Shown piece after piece: positions 43,556 to 52,815 of a DNA stretch of 64,000 bases. Both the position numbers and the translations under genes were made by a program. The notes below the pieces were generated by a model that was not told the origin of the DNA, did not search any database, and was given only the letters and a program-made list of their open reading frames with translations. Every line of letters starts with the position of its first letter. The stretch's first letter is position 1. This DNA comes from Tolypothrix bouteillei VB521301. Its GTDB lineage: Bacteria > Cyanobacteriota > Cyanobacteriia > Cyanobacteriales > Nostocaceae. Where the stretch lies: assembly GCF_000760695.4 (NCBI RefSeq), contig NZ_JHEG04000001.1, forward strand, positions 2,762,452 through 2,826,451, written 5' to 3'.

Positions 43556-44668
43556 ATGTCTCTCAACACTTACTACACTCTAGGACGTTCTGGATTGCGC
43601 GTTACCCGTCTCGCCCTCGGAGCAATGACCTTTGGTACTGAATGGGGTTGGGGAAGTGATGAAGCCACCGCACGCCAAATGTTTAATACCTACGTTGATG
43701 CAGGTGGTAACTTTATCGATACGGCAGATTTATATACCAATGGGACTAGCGAAACGTGGTTGGGTAAATTTATTGCCGAGCGCAACTTGCGCGATCGCAT
43801 TGTCGTTGCTACTAAGTTTAGCTACAATGCCGAACCGGGAAATCCAAATGCGGGTGGTAACGGGCGCAAAAATATTATGCGGGCGGTAGAAGGTTCGCTG
43901 CAACGGTTGGGAACTGATTATATCGACCTCTACATTCTCCATACATGGGATACAATCACCCCAGCCGAAGAAGTCATACGGACACTAGATGATTTAGTTC
44001 GTTCTGGTAAAGTGCGCCATATCGGGCTGAGCAATACCCCTAGTTGGTATGCAGCACGAGCGCAAACTATTGCCGAATGGCGTAATTACGAACCGCTTTC
44101 CGCTCTCCAGCTTGAATACTCCTTGATTGAGCGTAATATTGAGCGGGAATTTATTCCCCTCGGTCTGGAATTGGGCATGGGTACAATGGTGTGGAGCCCG
44201 TTGGCGAGCGGTCTTCTCAGTGGTAAGTACAGACCCAGCGAGGGTGGTTTTACAGGAGAAGGACGATTGGAAACAGTTCGCGGTATCTCAAATCCGGCGT
44301 TTCAGAAGTTTAGCGATCGCAACTGGAAAATTGTGGCAGAACTTGAAACTGTGGCAAAAGAACTTGGGCGGAGTATGGCTCAAGTTGCAGTCAACTGGAC
44401 AGCAAATCGCCCTGGAATTGCATCGGTCATTATTGGAGCTACGAAGCAATCGCAACTTGAGGACAATCTAAAAGCTCTCTCGTTTGAGATTCCCACCGAA
44501 CTTGCCAATCGTCTCGAAGCTATCAGTCGCCCCGAACCGCAATTTCCTTACATTTTCTTTGGTTCAGAAATTCAAGGCATGATTCATGGTGGTGCAACAG
44601 TTGGATATAAACCTGCTGGATACCAACCTAATGTATTGATTCAGTCACAGGGTGCTGGTGTATCTTAA
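43556..44668 (+). CDS. Aldo/keto reductase
   Basis: The 370-residue TIM-barrel oxidoreductase opens with the family motif GLRVTRLALGAMTFGTEWGW. Catalytic residues include Asp55 and Tyr60 (FIDTADLYTNG), a Lys in VVATKFSY and a His in LYILHTWD. NADP-binding is indicated by the C-terminal IASVIIGATKQSQLEDNLKA. AAGGAGC precedes the ATG. It reduces aldehydes or ketones and is the central enzyme of the AraC-led cluster. Confidence 0.92.
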   Translation: MSLNTYYTLGRSGLRVTRLALGAMTFGTEWGWGSDEATARQMFNTYVDAGGNFIDTADLYTNGTSETWLGKFIAERNLRDRIVVATKFSYNAEPGNPNAGGNGRKNIMRAVEGSLQRLGTDYIDLYILHTWDTITPAEEVIRTLDDLVRSGKVRHIGLSNTPSWYAARAQTIAEWRNYEPLSALQLEYSLIERNIEREFIPLGLELGMGTMVWSPLASGLLSGKYRPSEGGFTGEGRLETVRGISNPAFQKFSDRNWKIVAELETVAKELGRSMAQVAVNWTANRPGIASVIIGATKQSQLEDNLKALSFEIPTELANRLEAISRPEPQFPYIFFGSEIQGMIHGGATVGYKPAGYQPNVLIQSQGAGVS

Positions 44669-44707
44669 GGGCTGTATAAAACTTAACTCCAAGTCTAGCA
44701 ACAGACT

Positions 44708-45280
44708 ATGAATCACCAACGCCGGAACGTGCTTTTGACTTTTAGTGCGAGCTTAATAGGATTTTTATCTACCACAGAGATTGCTAAGGCTCGCACTACA
44801 TCTCCCACTCAAGTCAATTCTCAAGTCCCCATGAATACCATCATTCTACAGAAATTAGTAGATCGTGCTGAAATTATTGATGCCATAAACATTATCGGTA
44901 TGGGTGCAGATCTACGAGACTGGAAAGCTTGTCGCGGAGCCTTCGCCGATCGGGTTCTGACTGACTACACCTCCCTCAACGGTGGCACTCCTAATACTGT
45001 AGCAGCAGATACTTTAGTAGCTGGCTGGGCAGACTTTTTCAGCAAAACCTTCAAAGCCACCCAGCACATGATTACCAATCATGCTGTGATAGTGAATGGC
45101 GAGCGAGCAAACTGTACCTCCCACTTTCGGGCGCATCACGTTTATCTTGAGGGAAAACCTGGTAAAACTTGGACGCTTGGGGGGTTCTACAATCACGAAC
45201 TAAGCCATATCAACGGACGTTGGAAAGTTACACAAATGAAGATGACTTGGACTTACGAAGAAGGTACTCGTCCCGGTTAA
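44708..45280 (+). CDS. SnoaL-like protein with a Tat-like leader
   Basis: The 190-residue protein has an N-terminal twin-arginine-like leader (QRRNVLLTFSASLIGFLS), then a SnoaL_4/NTF2-like domain (~45-185: LVDRAEIIDAINIIGMGADL, HMITNHAVIVNGERANCTSH, GFYNHELSHINGRWKVTQMK). It is the second NTF2-fold protein of the cluster. Two exported NTF2-fold proteins and an aldo/keto reductase suggest processing of a small carbonyl compound. Confidence 0.82.
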   Translation: MNHQRRNVLLTFSASLIGFLSTTEIAKARTTSPTQVNSQVPMNTIILQKLVDRAEIIDAINIIGMGADLRDWKACRGAFADRVLTDYTSLNGGTPNTVAADTLVAGWADFFSKTFKATQHMITNHAVIVNGERANCTSHFRAHHVYLEGKPGKTWTLGGFYNHELSHINGRWKVTQMKMTWTYEEGTRPG

Positions 45281-45284
45281 GTTT

Positions 45285-45734
45285 ATGATGCAGTCCGATA
45301 TTCTCGTCCTCCAAGCCTCTTGGGATGAGCTTGCCATCAAGTACGCGTATTTAGTTAAACCACCTGTTTCCTCAAGCAATACTTTAATAGTTAGTATTGT
45401 GACATATCAGATAGAAGTTACTGCTGCGATACCAACGGGAGGCTTTGTTAACGCAGAGGAAATTGAATCCGATTGGTTGAACGATGTCCAAAAAAAAACC
45501 CTGCTAGATTACCTGCAAATCACACTCAGCCTATTAAGATTTGAGGAAATTGTTGACCAAAAAATGCTTTGTGCCGATCGGCAACCCATTTTAAAGAGGC
45601 AGATTACTAACCCATCCATTCTTCATTTAGCACATCTGCTACGAGCTGAAATGGAAGCTCCAAAATTCTTCAGTCAACAGTTTGTTTCTTCAATTATCAA
45701 GGCTCTGATAATTCATTGCTGGTACCAATTGTGA
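45285..45734 (+). pseudogene. Truncated AraC-type regulator without the DNA-binding domain
   Basis: The 149-residue frame aligns with the N-terminal half of the regulator at the start of the cluster: ILVLQASWDELAIKYAYLVK versus AILKAEWNDLIVEYGRLQE, and NPSILHLAHLLRAEMEAP versus DPTILHVAHLLKSELVN. It ends at HCWYQL, exactly where the parent continues into the helix-turn-helix region, and is followed by C/T-rich intergenic repeat DNA. It is either a decayed duplicate or a ligand-binding dominant-negative partner. Confidence 0.7.
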
Positions 45735-45778
45735 CTCATCTTGTCCTCAATCCCTGACCCCTAACCCCCCCTTTCCTT

Positions 45779-46540
45779 TTACGCAGCCACTACCTCAGAA
45801 TGAGTTTCTGAGGTAGTGGCTGCATCTTGCACCATAGAGCGAGAATTATTCTTACGCTGCAACATATTTCCGGCAAATGCTAGCATGGCGTTTGTCTTAC
45901 GAGTACGCCACTCATCTACAAGTCTTTCTACATTAGCAGAAGGCATTCGCCGCATCATGGCTTCGTAAATGTAAGCAGCATGACCGGTTTCATCTTTGGC
46001 AATGCTCAAAATTCCCAATTTTAAGTTGCGAGTCACTGGATCGTTCTCGGGTAAGACGTTTGCCATTCGGGTAAAGTCTTTACTTGCATCTAACTCTAAA
46101 ATATAAGTGCTACCCATGAACACATCCCAATCAATGACTTCCGGTTTGAGTTGTTCTTGAGAATAACCCTCGAAGAAAGCTGCAAAAAACGGGCTGCGGC
46201 GTTCTTGCGATTTATTTTCCGATTTATTTTCCTGAGTGTTTTTTGGCAAATTTTTAAAATCTATAACTTCTTTGTTAAGTTGTTTTAAGGCATGAGCAAA
46301 AATTTGACCGTGTTTGGTTTCATCTGATGCGTGTTGCGCCAGTTTTTCTGCAAGCCATGTATCACCTTCTGCTGTAGCGCGATCGCTAAGTGCGGTCAGG
46401 AAAGGAACAGAACCAGATTCTGCCAATTGGAACCCTGCTAGAACATTGGGGCGAGTTTTAGGGTCACGGATTTGAGCAGCAAAGTAGTAGGCGCTGATAC
46501 CAGAACCAACCAAGTGCATGAAGTAAGTCGAGAGGTTCAT
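45779..46540 (-). CDS. Ferritin-like diiron-domain protein
   Basis: The 253-residue protein is mostly helical with four-helix-bundle iron motifs: Glu41 (LAESGS), Glu74-x2-His77 (DETKHGQ), a Glu in YILELDASKDF and DETGHAAYIYE. The pattern E...ExxH...E...ExxH fits ferritin-like diiron proteins. A low-complexity insert (NTQENKSENKSQERR, from a 12-bp tandem repeat) lies between helices 2 and 3. The last codons form an 18-bp perfect inverted repeat (45783-45800 / 45806-45823). Its function (iron handling or oxidative chemistry) is not known. Confidence 0.8.
   Translation of the reverse strand: MNLSTYFMHLVGSGISAYYFAAQIRDPKTRPNVLAGFQLAESGSVPFLTALSDRATAEGDTWLAEKLAQHASDETKHGQIFAHALKQLNKEVIDFKNLPKNTQENKSENKSQERRSPFFAAFFEGYSQEQLKPEVIDWDVFMGSTYILELDASKDFTRMANVLPENDPVTRNLKLGILSIAKDETGHAAYIYEAMMRRMPSANVERLVDEWRTRKTNAMLAFAGNMLQRKNNSRSMVQDAATTSETHSEVVAA
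45783..45823 (-). repeat. 18-bp perfect inverted repeat inside the 3' end of the ferritin-like gene
   Basis: GCAGCCACTACCTCAGAA and its exact complement, with a 5-base loop, encode the last 13 or so residues (ATTSETHSEVVAA). No T-run follows on either side. Confidence 0.85.
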
Positions 46541-47001
46541 GAGAAATCCAATCCGATCGATGGAAAGTTACATTTCTTATACTAGTACAGTTCGGCGTAA
46601 ATAAAGCAACCATTAGTGACAGAGAAAAAGCTTACAGTTAAAGCTTTTGCGCCTTCTGCCCTCTGCCATCGTACTTCTGCCTTCGTGTACTAGTCCTCAT
46701 TTTTTGATTGAGGTAATAAATTTTTCTTGAGCGGTTGCAAAGTACTTGCCAACTTTTACCGATGCTGTTAGCAACTCGGAGATGGTATCTCTCATTGAGA
46801 CTCTCTAAGTGAGGGGTAAAACCGCTCTAATTCCCTAGCTTGTATCTGTTAACAGAGGGAGGAAATGTGTGTGAGATCCGTCAAATTTACTTTAATACAA
46901 GACAAACTACATTATGTATTTATAAAAAATATCTAAAGACGATGAAAGCTGGAAGTTTTATCCTCCATACTTTATCCTTCATGCTTTCTTGAGGTTCAGT
47001 C
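46541..47001. other. Intergenic region between the divergent ferritin-like and FAD oxidoreductase genes
   Basis: No gene is seen. GCCTTCTGCCCTCTGCCATC (near 46650) and later CTTCTGCCTTCG are low-complexity repeats of the same class as CAGAAGGCAGAGGGTAGAGG near 54700, in reverse. Confidence 0.5.
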
Positions 47002-48795
47002 ATGACAGATCGGGTGTACGCAGCTGACGTCTTAGTGGTGGGAGGCGGAACAGGAGGAACTGCAGCTGCTCTCCAAGCAGCGCGGCGGGGGGTAAAAACT
47101 ATTTTGGTTAGTGAATTTCCTTGGTTGGGGGGAATGCTGACTTCTGCGGGAGTATCTGCACCGGATGGCAATGAGTTGGAAGCTTTCCAAACAGGATTGT
47201 GGGGTGCATTTATAAAACAATTGCAACGCCGTCAACCAATGGGGTTAGACAACAGTTGGGTCAGCTTCTTTAGTTACGACCCTCGCATTGGAGCAGAGAT
47301 TTTCGCAGATTGGGTTCAAGAGTTACCAAACTTACTTTGGCTTCCAGGTAGAAGACCTTTAGAGGTCATTCAACAAAATGACTGCGTTTTTGGTGTTCGG
47401 TTTGCAGATTTTACTGTTACTGCCAAAGTAACCCTTGATGCCACAGAGTTGGGGGATTTGTTAGATTTAGCTGAAGTACCTTACCGTTGGGGTTGGGAGT
47501 TGAGGTCTGAATGGGGAGAAATTAGCGCTCCAGCATCATTTAATTATCTCACAGAAAAATATCCAGTGCAAGCCCCCACTTGGGTAGTGGTTATGCAAGA
47601 TTTTGGTGAATCTATGGCTCCTGAAATCCCAAGTGCGCCAAATGACAACCCCTCACAATTTACTGGTGCTTGGGATAATTGTGGTGCAGAACAATTTTTA
47701 AATTACGGACGCTTGCCTGGGGGTCTGTTTATGATTAATTGGCCCATTCATGGTAATGATTACGGTCATGGAGTCGGGCGAGTCATAGCATCTTCAGAGA
47801 AGCGGCGCGAGTTTCTGCAAGAATGCCTTTGGCACAGCCAAAATTTTGCCCGTTTTATCCAACATCAAATCGGTTATCGCTACGGTTTAGCCCATCATAT
47901 TTTTCCCCCATTCCCCCGTTCCCCCATTCCCTCTATCTCTCCCTCATCTTTTGCCCTTCACCCCTATTATCGGGAGAGCAGACGCCTCGTAGGACTGACG
48001 ACCATACGAGAACAGGATATTTTACCAATTGCGGGAGGTAGCGTTGCACCGTTACATGAAGATGCTATTGCGATTGGTAACTATGCTAACGACCATCATT
48101 ATCCGGAGATAAAATTTGAATTGCTTCCTAAATCTATTCGTTGGGGAGGACGTTGGACGGGAACTCCTTTTACAATTCCCTATCGCTGTCTTATTCCTAT
48201 AAAAACAGATGGCTTATTAGTTTGCGAGAAAAATATTTCGGTTTCTCATATTGCTAACGGCGCGACTCGATTGCAACCAGTAGTTATGAATATTGGTCAA
48301 GCAGCTGGTATGGCAGCTGCTTTGTGTATTGAGTTAAATTTAAGCCCTCGCGATTTGCCTGTAAGAACTTTGCAAGAGGCTTTGTTGCGCGATCGCCATC
48401 ATGCAGCTGCTATCGTTCCCATCTTTAATTTACCACCTGATTCTCCGGATTGGTTACATATGCAACTGTATTATTTAGATAATCCTGAAACATACCCTCA
48501 TAGCGGCAATTGCCCCCATTTCTCGCCAACTGTGGGCTTCTACTCTTATGGCGATGCTGTTAATTTAAGAAACATTGATTGTTTCATGGGGTTTTTCCAG
48601 TGCCAAACTCAGCAGGATTATAAATTTATTATTACTTCACCAAGCGATTATCAGGGTCAAACTTGGCAAATTGTCACGTTGCGATCGGACATTGACGAGC
48701 AGTTGCAAACATATCTTCACGGACAATTCATCAAAATTTTGGGTCGTTTTAACAGTGCAGGAAATTGGTTACTAGCGGAACATATTGAGTGCTAA
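47002..48795 (+). CDS. FAD-dependent oxidoreductase
   Basis: The 597-residue protein begins with the dinucleotide-binding motif VLVVGGGTGGTAAALQAARR and WLGGMLTSAGVSAPDG, as in the FAD_oxidored (PF12831-like) family. Later motifs include VTLDATELGDLLDLA and ANGATRLQPVVMNIGQAAGM, which complete the flavin site. Substrate unknown. Residues ~301-320 (PPFPRSPIPSISPSSFALH) are a Pro/Ser-rich insert encoded by CCCCCATTCCCCCGTTCCCC-type intergenic repeat DNA (47902-47960) that kept the frame. The start follows a long spacer and has a TGAGG ribosome site. Confidence 0.88.
   Translation: MTDRVYAADVLVVGGGTGGTAAALQAARRGVKTILVSEFPWLGGMLTSAGVSAPDGNELEAFQTGLWGAFIKQLQRRQPMGLDNSWVSFFSYDPRIGAEIFADWVQELPNLLWLPGRRPLEVIQQNDCVFGVRFADFTVTAKVTLDATELGDLLDLAEVPYRWGWELRSEWGEISAPASFNYLTEKYPVQAPTWVVVMQDFGESMAPEIPSAPNDNPSQFTGAWDNCGAEQFLNYGRLPGGLFMINWPIHGNDYGHGVGRVIASSEKRREFLQECLWHSQNFARFIQHQIGYRYGLAHHIFPPFPRSPIPSISPSSFALHPYYRESRRLVGLTTIREQDILPIAGGSVAPLHEDAIAIGNYANDHHYPEIKFELLPKSIRWGGRWTGTPFTIPYRCLIPIKTDGLLVCEKNISVSHIANGATRLQPVVMNIGQAAGMAAALCIELNLSPRDLPVRTLQEALLRDRHHAAAIVPIFNLPPDSPDWLHMQLYYLDNPETYPHSGNCPHFSPTVGFYSYGDAVNLRNIDCFMGFFQCQTQQDYKFIITSPSDYQGQTWQIVTLRSDIDEQLQTYLHGQFIKILGRFNSAGNWLLAEHIEC
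47902..47960 (+). repeat. C/T-rich low-complexity repeat in frame in the FAD oxidoreductase gene
   Basis: CCCCCATTCCCCCGTTCCCC followed by CATTCCCTCTATCTCTCCCT resembles intergenic TCCCCAATTCCCAATCCCC DNA at 51270-51300 but lies within the coding sequence. Confidence 0.65.
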
Positions 48796-48902
48796 CAAGG
48801 ATTTTTTTGTGGTAAAAAACAATACTCTTGAATAAATTATCCGGATGCACAAAAGAAAACTCAGTATCAGTGAAATGGATAGTTCAAAAATAAACATTCA
48901 TT

Positions 48903-49127
48903 ATGCGTGCAGCTGTTTCACTTTTAATCGTGGGTTTCCTGTGTAGCTCCTTTGCTATTAACAACCAAGTCCCTAACACTTTCTCGTCCAAATATGAATC
49001 GCCACAATTGATTTTGGCGAGAGCGACAAAAAAAAGCTCAACCTCACGGTCTGGACGTTCTGGTTATAGAGGTAGTGGACGTAGAGAATTGATTGAATAT
49101 ATCAGTGCTCCGCAATCTGAAGTCTAA
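48903..49127 (+). CDS. Small secreted basic protein
   Basis: The 74-residue protein has a short signal peptide (MRAAVSLLIVGFLCSSFAIN), then a Ser/Arg/Gly-rich basic stretch (KKSSTSRSGRSGYRGSGRRE). No family is recognised. The ribosome site is weak. A small exported protein is likely, but the gene is not certain. Confidence 0.5.
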   Translation: MRAAVSLLIVGFLCSSFAINNQVPNTFSSKYESPQLILARATKKSSTSRSGRSGYRGSGRRELIEYISAPQSEV

Positions 49128-49658
49128 CAACTGCAAGTTCGTGCCAGTTCCTGGGGTGGCAAAGACCTTGTAGCAAGGGAATAAAAGTACGGTAATCCAG
49201 GGTGTTACGCTTCCTATCCGTTACGTACCCTATAAAGCAAAAAAAGTAACTTTTCAATTGTTGGATTTCTCAGTAATATTGTGGTGTTTTACCAGTTATT
49301 TCCTATACTAGTTAAGTAGTGAATTCTTGCATTAATGTCAAGTAAAGTTGCTACTTTGTATTGCAAGTATTGAAAGATCTTCAAATACGCACAAAACTCC
49401 TATTGCAACTTTTTAGTTGTACGGAGATAGTTCATTAGGCTAAGTAAGTCGGTGTTCGTAATTATCATGAGTTTGTAGTTGCGTGTCTAGCCTTCAGCAC
49501 GCAAGAGTGGCGAACGCAAGAAGCGCAACTACGAGCCAATATAGAGATTTGACGTTTCGTAACAGAGTTTGTTTTTTCTAGCGACTTACTTAAAATTTGC
49601 AAAAAAGAGGGTGGCTCAATCTACCACCCCATGTCAACAGAAAAGTATAGGAATATAG
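49128..49658. other. Intergenic region with a terminator at its right end
   Basis: No gene is supported. It contains small palindromic GC-rich bits near 49490-49540 (CAGCACGCAAGAGTGGCGAA) of dispersed-repeat type. Confidence 0.45.
49609..49629 (-). terminator. Terminator after the methyltransferase gene
   Basis: On the minus strand GGGTGG pairs with CCACCC and is followed by TCTTTTTT, 30 bp past the stop codon. Confidence 0.7.
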
Positions 49659-50717
49659 TTAAGCAGCTTTACGAGCAATCAAATACTTGCTCATAAAGTG
49701 AACTTGCATTTCAATATTCACAAAACCTGCCTTTTCCAATCGCTCTACCAGATCGTCAGTAATATAATGCTTGTAGTAAGGTTCATGGAAAGTTTCATGG
49801 AAGTATTCCATAAATGGTTCCATTTCTGGGGAATCGCTCAATTGAATTGAGTCACAAATTATAAATACGCCGCCTGGTTTTGTGACCCTAAAGCATTCTT
49901 CAATAACCCGTTGGCGAGCTGTTGCAGGTAATTCATGAAAGAGAAAAACAGAGGTGACAGCATGGAAATAGTTATCTACGTATGGCAACTCTTCTGCATT
50001 TGCCTGCAAAAGTTGGGGTAATTCCCCTGGTATTTCAGACAAAAGCTCGTTAGCCTTACGCAGATATGCTGGTGACAAATCTGTTCCAAACAAAGATGCT
50101 TGATGCAAAGCCGCTCGAATCATTTTTAAAGTGCGACCGGTTCCGCAAGCTACGTCCAGAACACGGGTTTGACGGGGGGCTAAGTCTCTGAAAACTTCCA
50201 ACCCTTTCTTTAGGGGAGCAAGAATGCGCCGTCGCATAGCATCTGCTGAACCTTGAAAGAGAATTTCCACCTGCAAGTCATACAGATTTGCGGATAGATC
50301 GCTCAAGTAGCCATTGGTTTGGTGGTGGAAGTTTTGGATGTAGTAGCTCGGATAACCTTTAATGTCTACGTCAGCGGCAAAATCCTGGTATTTCCTTTGG
50401 TTTGCCCTATCCCAAATTTGGGGTAAATCAACCCATATTAGAGGGTAGTAGCGGAAAAAATCTTCCCAAGGGTTATCAAACAACAAGCTTTTAGGATACA
50501 CACCCCGTTCGGCATCTTCCCAATCAACTTCCTGCAAATTATTTTGCCTTTGTTGAAGCGTCAATATAGCTTCCCTAGGAATACCTTGAGATGTTGCCTC
50601 CTTCTTAGGAAAGAGCAACTCTTTGAGGCGAATACTTAAAATTTTATGGGTTAGACCAAAATAACTTTTGCCTTGCTGAAAAGTTTGATAAGTCAGCTTG
50701 GTTAAAGTGTCAGACAT
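49659..50717 (-). CDS. Class I SAM-dependent methyltransferase
   Basis: The 352-residue protein has a ~170-residue N-terminal region without recognised domain and a C-terminal Rossmann methyltransferase with motif I RVLDVACGTGRTLKMIR, motif II LFGTDLSPAYLRKA, motif IV NYFHAVTSVFLFHELP and VTKPGGVFIICDSI. This is the UbiE/Methyltransf_11 fold. The substrate could be a lipid, quinone or small molecule. It is transcribed divergently from gifA. Confidence 0.85.
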   Translation of the reverse strand: MSDTLTKLTYQTFQQGKSYFGLTHKILSIRLKELLFPKKEATSQGIPREAILTLQQRQNNLQEVDWEDAERGVYPKSLLFDNPWEDFFRYYPLIWVDLPQIWDRANQRKYQDFAADVDIKGYPSYYIQNFHHQTNGYLSDLSANLYDLQVEILFQGSADAMRRRILAPLKKGLEVFRDLAPRQTRVLDVACGTGRTLKMIRAALHQASLFGTDLSPAYLRKANELLSEIPGELPQLLQANAEELPYVDNYFHAVTSVFLFHELPATARQRVIEECFRVTKPGGVFIICDSIQLSDSPEMEPFMEYFHETFHEPYYKHYITDDLVERLEKAGFVNIEMQVHFMSKYLIARKAA

Positions 50718-50899
50718 GAGAATTTCCTTTAATTAAGTTTTTAGAATATATCTTTACATATTTTAAGTATTTGTAACTGAGTGCTCATAAATCTGAAGAA
50801 AGGTTTACAGCTTGAAAAAATAAGTCTTGGGAGAGATGCAAAATCCTATAGATATTTATTCTGCTACAAATATTAAATTTTATTAAGATATTATTTTTC

Positions 50900-50930
50900 G
50901 TAACTTTAGATACAGAATAGGTGTTATATT
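50900..50930 (+). promoter_or_regulatory. NtcA-type repressor site and -10 box of gifA
   Basis: GTA-ACTTTAGA-TAC (50900-50913) fits the NtcA consensus GTA-N8-TAC exactly. A TATATT -10-like box lies at 50925-50930, so NtcA would cover the -35 region, as expected for repression of gifA when nitrogen is limiting. Confidence 0.75.
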
Positions 50931-50995
50931 AAAACTAAAGAAATATGTCAGGTAATATTGACATTTATAAAAAAACCACTAAGGAGGATTTCAGT

Positions 50996-51196
50996 ATGTC
51001 TACACAAGAAAAAGCACGTGCTCTTATGATGCGTCACTATCAGTTGATCAAGAATCGTCAACAATCCATGCTGGGTCGTGCGGGTGAGGAGCTAGGTCTT
51101 CCTGGAGAAGTTTCTCATTATTGGAATCCAACTCAAGGCAAAATAGACCCCTCGGCTCGCATGACTTACGATCGCAGTAATGCAGCAATGAGTTAG
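50996..51196 (+). CDS. gifA: Glutamine synthetase inactivating factor IF7
   Basis: The 66-residue protein begins at the ATG at 50996 behind a perfect AAGGAGG ribosome site, not at the upstream in-frame ATG. It opens with STQEKARALMMRHYQLIKNR and ends near YDRSNAAMS, and is basic and probably disordered, as IF7 proteins are. Arg8, Arg21 and Arg28, reported as the key residues of Synechocystis IF7 for binding glutamine synthetase, are all present. It blocks glutamine synthetase when nitrogen is plentiful. The gene converges with glnA, as I recall for Anabaena, and has an NtcA site over its promoter. Confidence 0.9.
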   Translation: MSTQEKARALMMRHYQLIKNRQQSMLGRAGEELGLPGEVSHYWNPTQGKIDPSARMTYDRSNAAMS

Positions 51197-51205
51197 CACA
51201 AGGGG

Positions 51206-51300
51206 CTAGGGACTAGGGCTTGGGGACAAGGAAGACGAGGAGAATGCAGTATAAAGTTCTTCCTTGTTTCCCCCTTCCCCCCAATTCCCAATCCCCAATC
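51206..51300. repeat. Low-complexity purine/pyrimidine repeat between gifA and glnA
   Basis: GGGGACAAGGAAGACGAGG and its near complement CTTCCTTGTTTCCCCC form a long imperfect hairpin. The same type of DNA is found inside the GH31 gene. Confidence 0.7.
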
Positions 51301-51305
51301 AAAAA

Positions 51306-51330
51306 AAAACCACCACTAGCGGGTGGTTTT
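51306..51330. terminator. Bidirectional terminator between gifA and glnA
   Basis: AAAACCACC pairs with GGTGGTTTT around a 7-base loop, with an A-run to the left and T residues to the right. A second weaker stem (CCCCGACTT / AAGCCGGGG, with a G-U pair) lies at 51343-51368. Confidence 0.8.
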
Positions 51331-51399
51331 ATGTTGATTAGTTCCCCGACTTTTTTAAGGAAGCCGGGGTTCGACGTACTGTGCAAGAGTCCCTAAAAA

Positions 51400-52815
51400 T
51401 TAAACATCGTAATAGAGAGAAAATTCGTAGGGGTGAGGACGCAAGCGCATTGGGTTCACCTCATTATCCAACTTGTAGGAAATCCAAGTTTGGATAAAGT
51501 CTTCAGTGAATACACCAGGTTCGGTTAAGAAAGCATGGTCATTCTCCAGGGCTTCCAAAGCGAGTTCAAGAGAACCCGGAGTTGAAGGAACTTGAGCCAA
51601 TTCTTCCGGAGAAAGTTCGTAAATATTCTTATCCAAAGGTTGACCGGGATCGATTTTATTCTTGATACCATCTATCCCAGCACATAACATAGCAGCAAAT
51701 GCCAGATATGGGTTAGAAGTCGCATCGGGACAGCGGAACTCCAAACGCTTGGCTTTGGGGTTGCTACCAGATAATGGAATCCGAATAGAAGCAGAACGGT
51801 TACCTTGAGAGTAAGCCAAATTTACAGGTGCTTCATAACCAGGTACTAAGCGCTTGTAGGAGTTGGTAGTAGGGTTAGTGATTGCGAGCAATGCAGGTGC
51901 GTGTTTGAGAATACCGCCAATGTAGTGCAGCGCCATCTCACTCAAGCCAGCATACTGGTCTCCAGCAAACAGAGGTTGACCATCTTTCCAAATAGATTGG
52001 TGGGTGTGCATCCCAGATCCGTTGTCTTGGAAGACGGGCTTGGGCATGAAGGTAACTGTTTTACCGTATTTCCTGGCAACGTTCTTGATAACGTACTTAT
52101 AAGTCAACAACCAGTCAGCCGCTTCAATCAACTTTCCAAAGCGGAAACCCAGTTCACACTGACCGCCAGTAGCAACTTCATGGTGGTGCTTTTCAATTGG
52201 TACTCCGCACTTTGCCATTGTCAGCAGCATTTCTGTCCGCATATCTTGCGAAGTGTCCGTTGGAGCAACTGGGAAGTAACCCTCTTTGTAGCGGGGTTTG
52301 TAACCCAAGTTGGGTCCTTCATCTTTACCGGAATTCCAACGACCTTCAACCGAGTCTACGTAGTAGTAGCCCGAGTGTTGGTTTTGGTCAAAGCGGACAT
52401 CATCAAAAATGAAAAATTCAGCTTCAGGACCAAAGAACGCTGTATCGCCAAGACCGGTTTTCACCAGATAGTCAACAGCTTTCTGAGCGATAACGCGAGG
52501 ACAACGGCTGTACCACTCACCCGTGCGAGGTTCCTTGATGCTACAGATAACACTGAGCGTTGGTTCTTGCATGAAAGGGTCGATCCACGCCGTGTTGGCA
52601 TCGAGTACCATTGCCATGTCCGATTCATTGATGGCTTTCCAACCCCGGATACTAGAACCGTCGAAAGGTACGCCGTCCGTAAAGGAAGTTTCATCGATTT
52701 GGTTTTGGTAAAGCGTCAAATGCTGCCAAATCCCTGGCATATCGATGAATTTCAGATCGATCATCTGAATGTTGTTATCCTGAATCATCTTCAGGACTTC
52801 TTGTGGGGTTGTCAT
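51400..52815 (-). CDS. glnA: Type I glutamine synthetase
   Basis: The 471-residue enzyme has the expected GSI signatures: [62 protein letters not shown] and [20 protein letters not shown]. It makes glutamine from glutamate, ammonium and ATP, the first step of ammonium assimilation. Cyanobacterial GSI is controlled by inactivating factors rather than adenylylation, and the IF7 gene is its convergent neighbour. The promoter has a canonical NtcA-activated layout. Confidence 0.97.
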   Translation of the reverse strand: MTTPQEVLKMIQDNNIQMIDLKFIDMPGIWQHLTLYQNQIDETSFTDGVPFDGSSIRGWKAINESDMAMVLDANTAWIDPFMQEPTLSVICSIKEPRTGEWYSRCPRVIAQKAVDYLVKTGLGDTAFFGPEAEFFIFDDVRFDQNQHSGYYYVDSVEGRWNSGKDEGPNLGYKPRYKEGYFPVAPTDTSQDMRTEMLLTMAKCGVPIEKHHHEVATGGQCELGFRFGKLIEAADWLLTYKYVIKNVARKYGKTVTFMPKPVFQDNGSGMHTHQSIWKDGQPLFAGDQYAGLSEMALHYIGGILKHAPALLAITNPTTNSYKRLVPGYEAPVNLAYSQGNRSASIRIPLSGSNPKAKRLEFRCPDATSNPYLAFAAMLCAGIDGIKNKIDPGQPLDKNIYELSPEELAQVPSTPGSLELALEALENDHAFLTEPGVFTEDFIQTWISYKLDNEVNPMRLRPHPYEFSLYYDV

